Positions 35,203-43,178 of a DNA stretch of 64,000 nt are shown in pieces (the stretch's first letter is position 1; each line of letters starts with the position of its first letter). Both the position numbers and the translations under genes were made by a program. Under the pieces are notes generated by a model, which was given only the letters and a program-made list of their open reading frames with translations, had not been told where the DNA came from and did not search any database. The DNA comes from Terriglobales bacterium (GTDB taxonomy: Bacteria; Acidobacteriota; Terriglobia; Terriglobales; Acidobacteriaceae). The stretch covers positions 242,752 through 306,751 of the forward strand of contig JAOAPE010000010.1 of NCBI GenBank assembly GCA_025462725.1, given 5' to 3'.

Positions 35203-35230
35203 GTTTCTCGTTTCTAGTTTCTAGTTTCTC
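35203..35230 (-). repeat. Heptad tandem repeat ahead of nupC
   Basis: Four units GTTTCTC, GTTTCTA, GTTTCTA, GTTTCTC on the plus strand, five bases upstream of the nupC ATG, so the leader reads AGAAAC units. Confidence 0.85.
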
Positions 35231-35250
35231 GAAAGTGTGTCAGGGCAGAG

Positions 35251-36609
35251 CTAGTCAGCATGCGCAGATAACGCTTTGCCTATCACTTGATGAATCAAAG
35301 GCGGACGAGACGTCGGCGGCTTTTCGCCAACCTCATAACTGTCATTCAAAATCTCGAGCGCTTGCGCGAGGCGGTCTTCCCATCCCGGGGTGACGGCATT
35401 GTAGTGAACGGTGCAGATGGAGTCGCCGGTTTTTACAGTGTCGCCGACTTTCTTGTGCAGAACGAGGCCAACGGCGTGATCGATGGAGTCTTCTTTCTTG
35501 CTGCGTCCGCCACCGAGGGTAAGGCTGGCTGTTCCGACATACTCGCATTGCACGGCAGTGATGAAGCCATCGCGCGTGCTCTTGAATTCCGTCGTATGCG
35601 ATGAATGCGGGAGGCGGCTGGGCTTGTCCACGACGGAGATGTCGCCACCACCTTGCAGGCGGAGAATCTCTTTGAACTTGGCGAGAGCTTTGCCGGAGGT
35701 GAGCATTTCTTCGGCGCGATTGCGTCCGGAGTCAACGCTGGTGACTGAGTCTGTGAGGAAAAACATCCACGCAGAGAGTTCGACGGAGAGCGTGCGCAGG
35801 TCATGCGAGAGAGGATGCGAATCGCCGCGCATGATCTCGATGCATTCGAGTATCTCAAGCGAGTTTCCGACTGTGCGCCCGAGGGGCTGATCCATGTCAG
35901 TGATGAGAGCGGCGACACGTTTGCCCATTTGCTGTCCGGTCTCGACCATGAGTTCAGCGAGATGAATCGCGTCTTCCTTCTTCTTCATGAACGCGCCGGA
36001 ACCGGTCTTCACGTCGAGAACGAGAGCATCGATTCCCTCTGCGAGTTTTTTGCTCATGATGGAGGCGCAGATGAGTGCGGGGCTCTCGACTGTCCCGGTG
36101 ACGTCGCGCAGGGCATAGAGCTTTTTGTCGGCGGGCGCGATCTCGGCGGTCTGGCCAATGAGGCCGCATCCGCAGGTCTTGAGCACGTGCATGAACTGTT
36201 CGGTGCTGAGATTGACGTTGAAGCCGGGAATGGATTCGAGCTTGTCGAGCGTGCCGCCGGTGTGTCCGAGGCCGCGGCCGCTGATCATGGGGACGGTGAG
36301 TCCGGCGGCAGCGACGATGGCAGCGAGGATGAAGGATGTTTTGTCGCCGACTCCGCCGGTGGAATGCTTGTCCACTTTCTTGCCGGGGATGGATGAGAGG
36401 TCCATCGTCGCGCCGGAGTTCAGCATGAGTTCGGTGAGCGCAGCGATCTCAGTGCGCGACATCCCGCGAAGGAGCACGGCCATGAGCCATGCGGACATTT
36501 GGTAATCGGGGATGGAGCCGGCGGTGTATCCGTTCACGAGCGCGGCGATTTCCTCGCGCGTGTGCTCGGCGCCGTCGCGCTTTTTGCGGATGAGGTCTAC
36601 TGGACGCAT
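35251..36609 (-). CDS. deoA: Pyrimidine-nucleoside (thymidine) phosphorylase
   Basis: 452 residues from the ATG at 36609 (MRPVDLIRKKRDGAEHTREE); the frame continues open to 36846 through heptad repeats, which is not coding. It splits thymidine/uridine with phosphate. KHSTGGVGDKTSFILA is the phosphate site; SGRGLGHTGGTLDKLESIPG and the ALRDVTGTVES, LVLDVKTGSGAFM motifs are conserved. The C-terminal domain (DGFITAVQCEYVGTASLTLG) is typical. Part of the salvage cluster with cdd. Confidence 0.95.
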   Translation of the reverse strand: MRPVDLIRKKRDGAEHTREEIAALVNGYTAGSIPDYQMSAWLMAVLLRGMSRTEIAALTELMLNSGATMDLSSIPGKKVDKHSTGGVGDKTSFILAAIVAAAGLTVPMISGRGLGHTGGTLDKLESIPGFNVNLSTEQFMHVLKTCGCGLIGQTAEIAPADKKLYALRDVTGTVESPALICASIMSKKLAEGIDALVLDVKTGSGAFMKKKEDAIHLAELMVETGQQMGKRVAALITDMDQPLGRTVGNSLEILECIEIMRGDSHPLSHDLRTLSVELSAWMFFLTDSVTSVDSGRNRAEEMLTSGKALAKFKEILRLQGGGDISVVDKPSRLPHSSHTTEFKSTRDGFITAVQCEYVGTASLTLGGGRSKKEDSIDHAVGLVLHKKVGDTVKTGDSICTVHYNAVTPGWEDRLAQALEILNDSYEVGEKPPTSRPPLIHQVIGKALSAHAD

Positions 36610-36639
36610 GTATGCGGAAAAAAGAGAGTAGCAGAAGCA

Positions 36640-36695
36640 AGTGGGAAGTGGGTAGTGGGAATTCGTAGGTCCTGGTTCGTAGTTAGTAGTTCGTA
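36640..36695 (-). repeat. Heptad tandem repeat between cdd and deoA
   Basis: Eight seven-base units in two sub-types: AGTGGGA, AGTGGGT, AGTGGGA, then ATTCGTA, GGTCCTG, GTTCGTA, GTTAGTA, GTTCGTA. Confidence 0.8.
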
Positions 36696-36706
36696 AGGGC
36701 TTCGTC

Positions 36707-37117
36707 TTACAAACTGAAACTGTCAGGCAGCAGCTCGGCGATGGTGGATTCCTTGATGCCGTCATTTCCCTGGTAGTAGACGACGATGTCTTTACCGAAT
36801 TCGGCGATGACTTGTCGGCAGGCACCGCAGGGCGAACAGGGCACATTCTCTGAGTTCACCACGGCAATCGCTTGAATCGTGATCTTGCCTTGGGGTGTAA
36901 CATTCGAGGCGGCGACAGCTGCGAAGATGGCGTTGCGCTCGGCACAGATGGTGAGTCCGTAAGAGGCGTTTTCGACGTTGCATCCGGAGAAGATCTTGCC
37001 GTCGGCAGTGAGGAGCGCTGCGCCGACGAGGAATTTAGAGTAAGGCGCATAAGCGTGCTTGGTGGCCTCGTGTGCGGCGGCGATGAGTTGGTCGCGGAGT
37101 GCGGGTGAGATGGACAT
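36707..37117 (-). CDS. cdd: Cytidine deaminase
   Basis: 136 residues, the small tetrameric type. It turns cytidine/deoxycytidine into uridine/deoxyuridine. SGCNVENASYGLTICAERNA holds the first zinc Cys and catalytic Glu (CAER); PCSPCGACRQ gives the other two Cys. First gene of the salvage cluster, so its product feeds the phosphorylase encoded by the next gene. Confidence 0.97.
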   Translation of the reverse strand: MSISPALRDQLIAAAHEATKHAYAPYSKFLVGAALLTADGKIFSGCNVENASYGLTICAERNAIFAAVAASNVTPQGKITIQAIAVVNSENVPCSPCGACRQVIAEFGKDIVVYYQGNDGIKESTIAELLPDSFSL

Positions 37118-37139
37118 AAAGGGCGAGTAGTATAAACCC

Positions 37140-37167
37140 GTTTCCGGTTTCTCGTTTTTGGTTTCTG
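37140..37167 (-). repeat. Heptad tandem repeat ahead of cdd
   Basis: Four units GTTTCCG, GTTTCTC, GTTTTTG, GTTTCTG on the plus strand, 23 bases upstream of the cdd ATG. Confidence 0.8.
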
Positions 37168-37200
37168 GTGAAAGTCAAAAGCAGAACAGGGCACCGGCTA

Positions 37201-37413
37201 TTAAACCGCTGGGGCCCCTCTCTTTTCGCAAGTAAACTCAATAGCCTCTGGGTAGGCCTCTTGAACTGCCAAGTTGTGGTATCGAGATTTTGCACCCTTA
37301 ACCAGAAGTGCACAGGCATTTTTCGACCGAAGCTGCAGCATGAAAGTGCCCCACTCGCGCTCTGGAAAACCGCGAACAACAGAATCTCTTGCGAAGTCAG
37401 GGATGGCGCCCAA
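37201..37413 (-). pseudogene. Probable frameshifted 3' part of the preceding secreted protein gene
   Basis: 70 codons open from a TTG at 37413, overlapping the end of the 37397-37921 frame by 17 bases. It reads like a protein continuing, not starting (DFARDSVVRGFPEREWGTFM, LQLRSKNACALLVKGAKSRY), and has no ribosome site. Joining the two frames near 37400-37413 gives a single ~240-residue protein. Not recognised. Confidence 0.5.
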
Positions 37414-37921
37414 GAGGTTTAAGAACTGCTATCGGAATCATTGTTACCATACCATCCATAATGCCAAAAAAGGGATGGTCCCAATCGGCGAGGTAGAAAA
37501 CAGCTATCTCCAGGGGCTTGTCGGATTCAGGCATTGAGTCAAGTCGGGCAATGAAAGTGACGGTTGGGAGCGGATGGCACTCCAGTTGCCGCTCCAGGTG
37601 CTTATCAGTCTCGAAAGTGAGATCGAGGGTCGTGAGTTCGCAGCCGGGGATATACACAATCACTTTGATTCGGGTAGCGGGTTTCCCCTCTGCTGATGCG
37701 TTTATGACATAGGACTCTTGATTTTTCTTCTCTGAGACGAAATTGCCAATTCCCCCAAACTGTCCGCTCATGAAGTAGTTGATGTGAGCTAGTTCTGAGG
37801 CAGTCCCTGTGGGCATTTTCAACTGCACTGTCGGGAGTTCCGGGTCAGGGACCAACTGAGACTGGGTAACCATGCTGGCTTGCGACAGCAAAACCAGAAT
37901 CATGCTTACACGTATTTTCAT
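37397..37921 (-). CDS. Secreted protein, unknown function, probably truncated by a frameshift
   Basis: 174 residues. Signal peptide-like start (VSMILVLLSQASMVTQSQ). The mature part has beta strands (IKVIVYIPGCELTTLDLTFE, LPTVTFIARLDSMPESDKPL, EIAVFYLADWDHPFFGIMDG) of an Ig-like or carboxypeptidase-regulatory type. It ends VLKPLGRHP, where the other frame continues LGAIPDFARDS. Either the gene is broken or an indel crept in. No family recognised. Confidence 0.6.
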   Translation of the reverse strand: MKIRVSMILVLLSQASMVTQSQLVPDPELPTVQLKMPTGTASELAHINYFMSGQFGGIGNFVSEKKNQESYVINASAEGKPATRIKVIVYIPGCELTTLDLTFETDKHLERQLECHPLPTVTFIARLDSMPESDKPLEIAVFYLADWDHPFFGIMDGMVTMIPIAVLKPLGRHP

Positions 37922-37931
37922 TCCGCCTCCC

Positions 37932-39047
37932 TCAATTTTTCTTCCTGAACGGATAGACCATCTGTTTTAGGTAGCCCTCAGGCACGGGGTTGTTGGTGAT
38001 GCCGTATGCGTGGGGCCATTCGCCTTTGGGCATGTGAAATGTTCCGAAGAGCAGATCGAGTGCGGGCAGATGGACGGCGAAATTCTTGTCTATAGCTTCG
38101 GCGTCTGCGCCGTGGTGCCAATGATGAAACTGCGGAGTGGCGAAGAGCAAGCGTAGCGGTCCGAAGTTGAAGCGCACGTTCGCATGGATGAAAGTGGCCT
38201 GAAGCGAGACTACGATCACGTAAGCCAGCAGCGCGGCTTGGCTGAATCCCAGTACATAAAATGGCAGGAAGATGATGGCGCGGGTGGCGACGGCATCCAC
38301 GAGGTGGAGCCGTGACCCGGCGAGCCAGTCCATGGCCTCAGCGGAGTGGTGCACGGCGTGGAATCTCCAGAGCGATGGCCAGGTGTGGAATGACCGATGC
38401 ACCCAGTATTGGAAGAGATCAGCGATGAGGATGACTTCCAGAAATTGCAGGACGACGGGCTGTGATCGCACCGCTGATTGAAATTGCGCGGACACTGCCC
38501 ATGAGAACAAGACCATCGCCGGCTTCATGGTGAGTAGTGTGGTGAATCCGACGAGGAGATTGCTCATGAGGAAGTAGATGATGTCCGTGCGCCAGCCCTG
38601 GCGGAAGATGGCCTGCTCGGGATGTCGCGCGAAGAGACGCTCCATGGGGACGAAAACCGCCGAGAAGAAAATCAAATTGAGCAGAAACCAATCGAGGCCG
38701 AGGTATGGGCCGTTGCTCAACTCGCCTTCGATAGGCACTTGTGAGCCGCCGAGCAATGCCGCAATGAGCGTGCATGCCACGCCGATGATTCCGAGCACGC
38801 GCCACTTACGCAGGCAGATGCAAATGACTCCGAAGAGAAATCCTGAGACCAGCCCGACATGAATGAGCGCGCGGATGTATGGCATTGGATAAAGCGCGCG
38901 CGCCTCAGGGACGGTGAGCAGCGACGGGAACAACAGACAGAAGACGGCGAACAATCCCATGCCGCCAAGCAGGACAGAGAAGACGCCACTGATCCATCCG
39001 GAACCGAATGCCCTGAGAGCGGGATCTTGTGTGGCTTCGGGTGACAT
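37932..39047 (-). CDS. Fatty acid hydroxylase / sterol desaturase superfamily membrane protein
   Basis: 371 residues from the ATG at 39047, whose A is the last base of the upstream gene's TGA (a longer frame inside that gene is rejected). The N-terminal half is four or five membrane helices. The di-iron His boxes are in the C-terminal half: HRSFHTWPSLWRFHAVHHS, HANVRF and FHHWHHGADAEAIDKNFAVH. This superfamily hydroxylates or desaturates lipids, sterols and alkylglycerols in membranes. Coupled with a plasmalogen-type desaturase, it probably acts on an ether or fatty acyl lipid; the exact substrate is not known. Confidence 0.9.
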   Translation of the reverse strand: MSPEATQDPALRAFGSGWISGVFSVLLGGMGLFAVFCLLFPSLLTVPEARALYPMPYIRALIHVGLVSGFLFGVICICLRKWRVLGIIGVACTLIAALLGGSQVPIEGELSNGPYLGLDWFLLNLIFFSAVFVPMERLFARHPEQAIFRQGWRTDIIYFLMSNLLVGFTTLLTMKPAMVLFSWAVSAQFQSAVRSQPVVLQFLEVILIADLFQYWVHRSFHTWPSLWRFHAVHHSAEAMDWLAGSRLHLVDAVATRAIIFLPFYVLGFSQAALLAYVIVVSLQATFIHANVRFNFGPLRLLFATPQFHHWHHGADAEAIDKNFAVHLPALDLLFGTFHMPKGEWPHAYGITNNPVPEGYLKQMVYPFRKKN

Positions 39048-39769
39048 CAGGATGCCTCGATCGGCTGTTCTTCGGCGCGGGGTTGGAGACCGGTTAGCAG
39101 TGTGATCATGCGTTCGAGTCGGCGGAAGAAATCTGTGTATGCGAGCAGTGGATTGCACCATCCACTGATGATGCAGTAGTTGGTGACGTGGGGAGCAGTG
39201 TGGTGGATCTGATGATGCTGTGAGCCGAGGATCAATCTGGACGCCTGGAGAATATGCACCAACTTCGGCGGCTTCGGCCGGTGTGACCACTGGTGAATCT
39301 GATTTGTGGGCAGGCTGACTAAACAGAATGCGGCGATGAAGACGGCGAGAAATCTTCCGCTAACGGTGTTCAGTGGAATGAGCAGCGCGGCGAGCAAGAG
39401 CGGAATGCAGCCCATGGCGACATCACCATTGGTGTCGACGAAGTTGCGCCGCAGAAAATCATGCGGATTGATGTGATGCACACGGAATGGGCGCAGGAAG
39501 CGGCGTCCGATGACAGGCCATTGCTCGCTGCCCCATGTGTCGGCTGTCCAATGGACGAGACCGGAGACGAAGTCGGCGGCGGGGAGGGCGAGAAGGATGG
39601 CGAGGGGAGTTGTCCAGTGAAGTGTCTGGACGCGCGCGAAGTGGATTGCATTTGCGAGAATCAGTGCGCATGCGGTGAGGATCGAAAGCGCCTCTATCGT
39701 CTGGACGAGGATGCTCATCTCGTCGTGAGTGGGAGCGGAGGCTTCGGCGACGGTGAGCGAGGAATCCAA
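39047..39769 (-). CDS. CarF/TMEM189-family plasmanylethanolamine desaturase homologue
   Basis: 240 residues; TTG start at 39769 with AGGAG five bases ahead. CarF of Myxococcus and PEDS1 of animals introduce the vinyl ether bond of plasmalogens. The family pattern is complete: DFVSGLVHWTADTWGS (H73, D77), FRVHHINPHDF (H98, H99, H103), FVDTNGD (N114, D116), NQIHQWSH (H159, H163), HHQIHH (H185-H190) and PHVTNYCIISGW (H194), so eight or more conserved His for two metals. Four membrane segments. Overlaps the hydroxylase gene by one base. Confidence 0.9.
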   Translation of the reverse strand: MDSSLTVAEASAPTHDEMSILVQTIEALSILTACALILANAIHFARVQTLHWTTPLAILLALPAADFVSGLVHWTADTWGSEQWPVIGRRFLRPFRVHHINPHDFLRRNFVDTNGDVAMGCIPLLLAALLIPLNTVSGRFLAVFIAAFCLVSLPTNQIHQWSHRPKPPKLVHILQASRLILGSQHHQIHHTAPHVTNYCIISGWCNPLLAYTDFFRRLERMITLLTGLQPRAEEQPIEAS

Positions 39770-39831
39770 GCGAACTCCTGAAGAAGTGTTGAGTGGATTA
39801 TAGAGAGGAACGCGTGGGAATCACTAGAAAA

Positions 39832-39945
39832 TCAGAGCGCGATGAGTAACTCTCGGCGTAGTTGTTCGACCCGGTCCGTGTCACCCCGCTTCCAGTATTT
39901 GAAAGCGGTCCAGAAGCGAAACTCCTTTGCTCGCTTGCGTTTCAT
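39832..39945 (-). CDS. Possible small basic peptide downstream of the tRNA
   Basis: 37 codons: MKRKRAKEFRFWTAFKYWKR, then GDTDRVEQLRRELLIAL. Highly basic and helix-forming, starting 55 bases after the tRNA 3' end on the same strand. No clear ribosome site, so it may be chance. The plus strand of the same stretch has a longer frame that runs through the tRNA and is rejected. Confidence 0.25.
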   Translation of the reverse strand: MKRKRAKEFRFWTAFKYWKRGDTDRVEQLRRELLIAL

Positions 39946-39999
39946 TTTCAGATGTACCCCGCAGGCGCTCGCGCCGAGTCTCACCCGGTTATCGGAATT

Positions 40000-40075
40000 T
40001 GGTGGGGCCTGTAGGACTCGAACCTACAACCCAGCGATTATGAGCCGCTTGCTCTGACCATTGAGCTAAGGCCCC
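40000..40075 (-). tRNA. tRNA with CAU anticodon, tRNA-Ile2-like
   Basis: Full cloverleaf on the minus strand: acceptor GGGGCCT / AGGCCCC, D-arm GCTCAATGGTCAGAGC, anticodon arm AGCGGCTCATAATCGCT with CAU, T-arm TGTAGGTTCGAGTCCTACA and encoded CCA (40000-40002). The arms closely resemble tRNA-Ile2 (CAU read as lysidine-AU) rather than elongator or initiator Met; the aminoacid identity depends on TilS modification. Confidence 0.85.
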
Positions 40076-40285
40076 CCGTGTTCTACTGTAGCAAATTCGG
40101 GAGTAGCGGCAAATTCTGACGCTAGGCTTCGGCGAATCTGTAAAAACGCCGGTTGGGAAGTACATAAGGATAAAATGTGGCTTTCTGGCAGCCCGAACAT
40201 CTAAGAGTGAGTTCTTAGTCCTAGGGTCTGCTGAAAGCAGCAAGGATTAAGGCGTAATATCTACGATTCTGGAAAAGCTTAAGGT

Positions 40286-41617
40286 ATGTCACTGACGCTA
40301 ATCTCAAAAACGCAACAAAAGCAGGGCAGAATCGTGGCGGAGCCGGGGAGTGGGCAGCCGATTGCTGAGCATGCGCTGCTGGGCGAAAAATTCAAGTCGG
40401 TGCGGGAGATGACGCAGTCGCTGGCGGCCGGGTTGAGCGCCGAAGATTGTATGGTGCAGTCGATGCCGGATGCCAGTCCGGTGAAGTGGCACCTGGCGCA
40501 TACGACGTGGTTCTTTGAGACGTTCGTGTTGACGCCGACCCTGAAGGATTATCGTTCTCTGAATCCTGAGTATCGAAATTTCTTCAATTCTTATTACAAC
40601 GCTGTGGGTGACCGTCCTTTGCGGGAACAGCGCGGAGTGTTTTCGCGGCCGAGCCTGGACGAGGTGTATGCGTATAGACGGCATGTGGATGAGGCGATGC
40701 TGCGATTGCTGGAATCAGAGACGCCGAAGGAACTGGCGGATCTGGTCACGTTGGGATTGAACCACGAACAGCAGCACCAAGAGTTGATCGTCACAGACAT
40801 GAAACACGGTCTGGCGGCAAATTCGCTACGTCCGGCATTTCATGAGCGCAGTGCGAAATCCGAGGCACGGGATTACAGCGTACCTAAGCTGCAATGGTTC
40901 CGATACCCGGCAGGGATTTTTGAGATCGGACATGATGGCGAGGGATTCGCGTTCGATAACGAAGGGCCGCGGCACAAGACTTACTCGCAGGGATTTCAGT
41001 TGGGCTCGCGATTGATGACCAACGCGGAGTATTTGCAATTCATGTTGGATGATGGATATCAGAGGCCGGAGTTGTGGCTTTCAGAGGGCTGGGAGACGGC
41101 GCGCACGCAACGCTGGGAGGCTCCGCTGTACTGGGAGAAGCGCGGCGAACAGTGGTGGAATTTTACGTGCGATGGAATGCGGCAGATCCGATTGAATGAG
41201 CCGCTGTGCCATGTGAGTTATTTCGAAGCAGACGCATTCGCGCGCTGGGCGGGGTGCAGGCTGGCGACGGAAGCTGAGTGGGAGATTGCAGCGTCGCAGC
41301 TTCCGAAGGCGGGGAACTTTTTGGAAAGTGGCAATCTGCATCCGGCGGCAGTGGCGGATGCGAGCGGTGACAATCCGCAGCAGATGTTTGGCGACGTTTG
41401 GGAATGGACGCAGAGTTCGTATGCTGCGTATCCGGGATTTAGGGCTGCTACGGGCGCGCTGGGAGAGTACAACGGTAAGTTCATGTGCAATCAATATGTG
41501 CTGCGAGGCGGATCGTGTGCGACGCCGCAGTCCCATATACGCGCGAGTTACAGAAATTTCTTTCCGACGAGTGCGCGATGGCAGTTTTCGGGAATCCGGT
41601 TGGCGAAGGATATCTAG
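40286..41617 (+). CDS. egtB: Ergothioneine biosynthesis protein EgtB (sulfoxide synthase)
   Basis: 443 residues. EgtB is an iron enzyme that joins hercynine with a thiol (gamma-Glu-Cys or Cys) through oxygen. The N-terminal DinB-like domain holds HLAHTTWFFETF (H69/H72) and NHEQQHQELIVTDMKHGL (H160, H164), the iron ligands. The C-terminal FGE-sulfatase-like domain has FEIGHDGEGFAFDNEGPRHK, the ATEAEWE helix, FGDVWEWTQSSY and RGGSCATPQSHIRASYRNFF. It is followed 81 bases later by egtD. No egtA, egtC or egtE is seen here, so it may use a route without gamma-Glu. Confidence 0.95.
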   Translation: MSLTLISKTQQKQGRIVAEPGSGQPIAEHALLGEKFKSVREMTQSLAAGLSAEDCMVQSMPDASPVKWHLAHTTWFFETFVLTPTLKDYRSLNPEYRNFFNSYYNAVGDRPLREQRGVFSRPSLDEVYAYRRHVDEAMLRLLESETPKELADLVTLGLNHEQQHQELIVTDMKHGLAANSLRPAFHERSAKSEARDYSVPKLQWFRYPAGIFEIGHDGEGFAFDNEGPRHKTYSQGFQLGSRLMTNAEYLQFMLDDGYQRPELWLSEGWETARTQRWEAPLYWEKRGEQWWNFTCDGMRQIRLNEPLCHVSYFEADAFARWAGCRLATEAEWEIAASQLPKAGNFLESGNLHPAAVADASGDNPQQMFGDVWEWTQSSYAAYPGFRAATGALGEYNGKFMCNQYVLRGGSCATPQSHIRASYRNFFPTSARWQFSGIRLAKDI

Positions 41618-41698
41618 CAGTTAGCATTTAGTGCCGAAGAGTTTGCCCGTAAGCGAGACTCTTCCTAGCGGATGACGTAGATTGGTGAAACGAGTTAA

Positions 41699-42673
41699 AT
41701 GAACCCATTAGTGAAAAATCAGATTGCGTCGCCGGTGTCTCCGATTGCGGAAGACGTGGCGCAGGGGTTGAGTAGGTCGCCGAAGTGCTTGTCGCCGCGG
41801 CTCTTCTACGATGCCGCTGGCTCTGACCTGTTCGAGCAGATCACGGAATTGTCGGAATACTATTTGACGCGGACGGAGCGCGCGATCTTTGTGGCGCATG
41901 CGGGGGAGATCCTGCAGCGCGCGGGCGATGGACTGACGCTGATCGAACTAGGTGCGGGAACGGCGAACAAGACGAAGGTGATCATTGGTACGCTGCTTAA
42001 GCGGCAGATGAGTGCGACGTTCTATCCGATTGATGTATCGATGTCCGCGTTGGAGATTGCGCAGGAGGATTTGCGGCGTGACTTTCCTGCCCTGCGGGTG
42101 AAACCGCTGGTGGGCGATTATTCCGCGGGGCTGATGCAGTTGAGCGGAACACCGGGGCGCAAGCTGGTGCTGTACATCGGATCGAGCATCGGGAACTTTG
42201 AGCCAGATGAGGCGGGCGCGCTTCTGGGTAATATCCGCAAGTCGCTCGCACCGGGCGATGCCCTTCTGCTGGGGACTGACATGGTCAAGGATGAAGCCGT
42301 CCTGCATGCGGCGTATAACGATTCGCAAGGTGTCACTGCGAAATTCAACCTTAATATTCTGGTTCGGATCAACCGCGAGTTGGGGGCGGAGTTCGATCTT
42401 TCGCAATTCAGGCATAAGGCGATTTGGAATCCGGAGCGGTCACGGATGGAAATGCATTTGGAAAGTGTGATTGCGCAGAACGTTGATATCGCTGATCTGG
42501 GAATGAACGTTTATTTCCAAGAGGATGAGACCATCCATACCGAGAACAGCTACAAGTTCACTCCGGAAATGGTGGAGCAAGTGCTTAAAGAGGGTGGGTT
42601 CGAGTTGGAACAGACGTGGACGGACGAGCGTAAGTGGTTTGGCGTGCACTTAGCCAGAGTGCGTACGGCTTAA
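41699..42673 (+). CDS. egtD: Histidine N-alpha-methyltransferase EgtD
   Basis: 324 residues, the family length. It trimethylates L-histidine with SAM to form hercynine, the substrate of EgtB. Visible motifs are PKCLSPRLFYDAAGSDLFEQ, TELSEYYLTRTERAIF, the SAM loop IELGAGTANKT, LVLYIGSSIGNFEPDEAGAL, and MHLESVIAQNVDIADLGMNV. Cotranscribed with egtB on spacing. Ergothioneine would guard against oxidants in soil. Confidence 0.96.
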   Translation: MNPLVKNQIASPVSPIAEDVAQGLSRSPKCLSPRLFYDAAGSDLFEQITELSEYYLTRTERAIFVAHAGEILQRAGDGLTLIELGAGTANKTKVIIGTLLKRQMSATFYPIDVSMSALEIAQEDLRRDFPALRVKPLVGDYSAGLMQLSGTPGRKLVLYIGSSIGNFEPDEAGALLGNIRKSLAPGDALLLGTDMVKDEAVLHAAYNDSQGVTAKFNLNILVRINRELGAEFDLSQFRHKAIWNPERSRMEMHLESVIAQNVDIADLGMNVYFQEDETIHTENSYKFTPEMVEQVLKEGGFELEQTWTDERKWFGVHLARVRTA

Positions 42674-42870
42674 AGACCTTAGAACGCCGACTTGCGACAT
42701 CATCTTTAATCTTCTTCCAGCCAATCTGAAGTTGGACCAAGATAATTCGCGTTTAAGATATTTTTGATTTTCCACAGGTACATTTCAGGAACTCTGGGCA
42801 TCCAATATCTTGTTCGAACGCACACTCCCCCCAGGTATTCGAAATCAGCACCCTCTGTTGGAGCAAATCC

Positions 42871-43113
42871 ATGCTGTCCAAATGCGCGAATCCTGATTGC
42901 CACGAAGCGTTGCATTATCTGCGTGCCGGAAAAGTCTTCAAGGTCGAGTTTGACGGTCCTGTTCTCGTGACGGGCAAAAAACCGATACGCAAGGTGGAAC
43001 ATTTCTGGCTGTGCGGGCCGTGCTCAGAGACGCAGACGCTCACCTACGATCAGATCCACGGGGTACGGGTGTTGCAAAAGCCGCCGATGGTGAGACGGGC
43101 AGCGGCGTCGTAG
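42871..43113 (+). CDS. Small Cys-rich putative zinc-binding protein
   Basis: 80 residues; GGAG eight bases ahead of the ATG. Two Cys pairs, CANPDC at 5-10 and WLCGPC at 47-51, are split by 37 residues, a layout for one structural zinc ion. The middle (HYLRAGKVFKVEFDG) forms strands, and the tail is basic. The MLSKCANPxCxxxxxYLxxG opening is one I associate with acidobacterial orphan proteins. Function unknown. Confidence 0.7.
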   Translation: MLSKCANPDCHEALHYLRAGKVFKVEFDGPVLVTGKKPIRKVEHFWLCGPCSETQTLTYDQIHGVRVLQKPPMVRRAAAS

Positions 43114-43178
43114 TCTGATTTTGAGTTCGAGTTTCGACCGAAATGGCTTCGGTCATTCCAATTGCAAAGCTATCGCGG

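Noticed and set aside
33920..35203. 427-codon open frame on the plus strand
   Set aside because: It is the mirror of nupC, whose membrane protein sequence is unmistakable; the plus frame is His/Asp/Glu/Gly-rich, as expected from the antisense of hydrophobic codons.
35251..36846. Longer thymidine phosphorylase from 36846
   Set aside because: The extra 79 codons are the heptad-repeat region and the end of cdd; the family begins with MRPVDLIRKK.
39842..40057. 71-codon plus-strand frame running through the tRNA
   Set aside because: It overlaps a complete tRNA cloverleaf and ends inside it.
40000..40075. tRNA-Met
   Set aside because: Anticodon is CAU, but acceptor, anticodon and D arms follow the Ile2 pattern (AGCGGCTCATAATCGCT) and not elongator or initiator Met.
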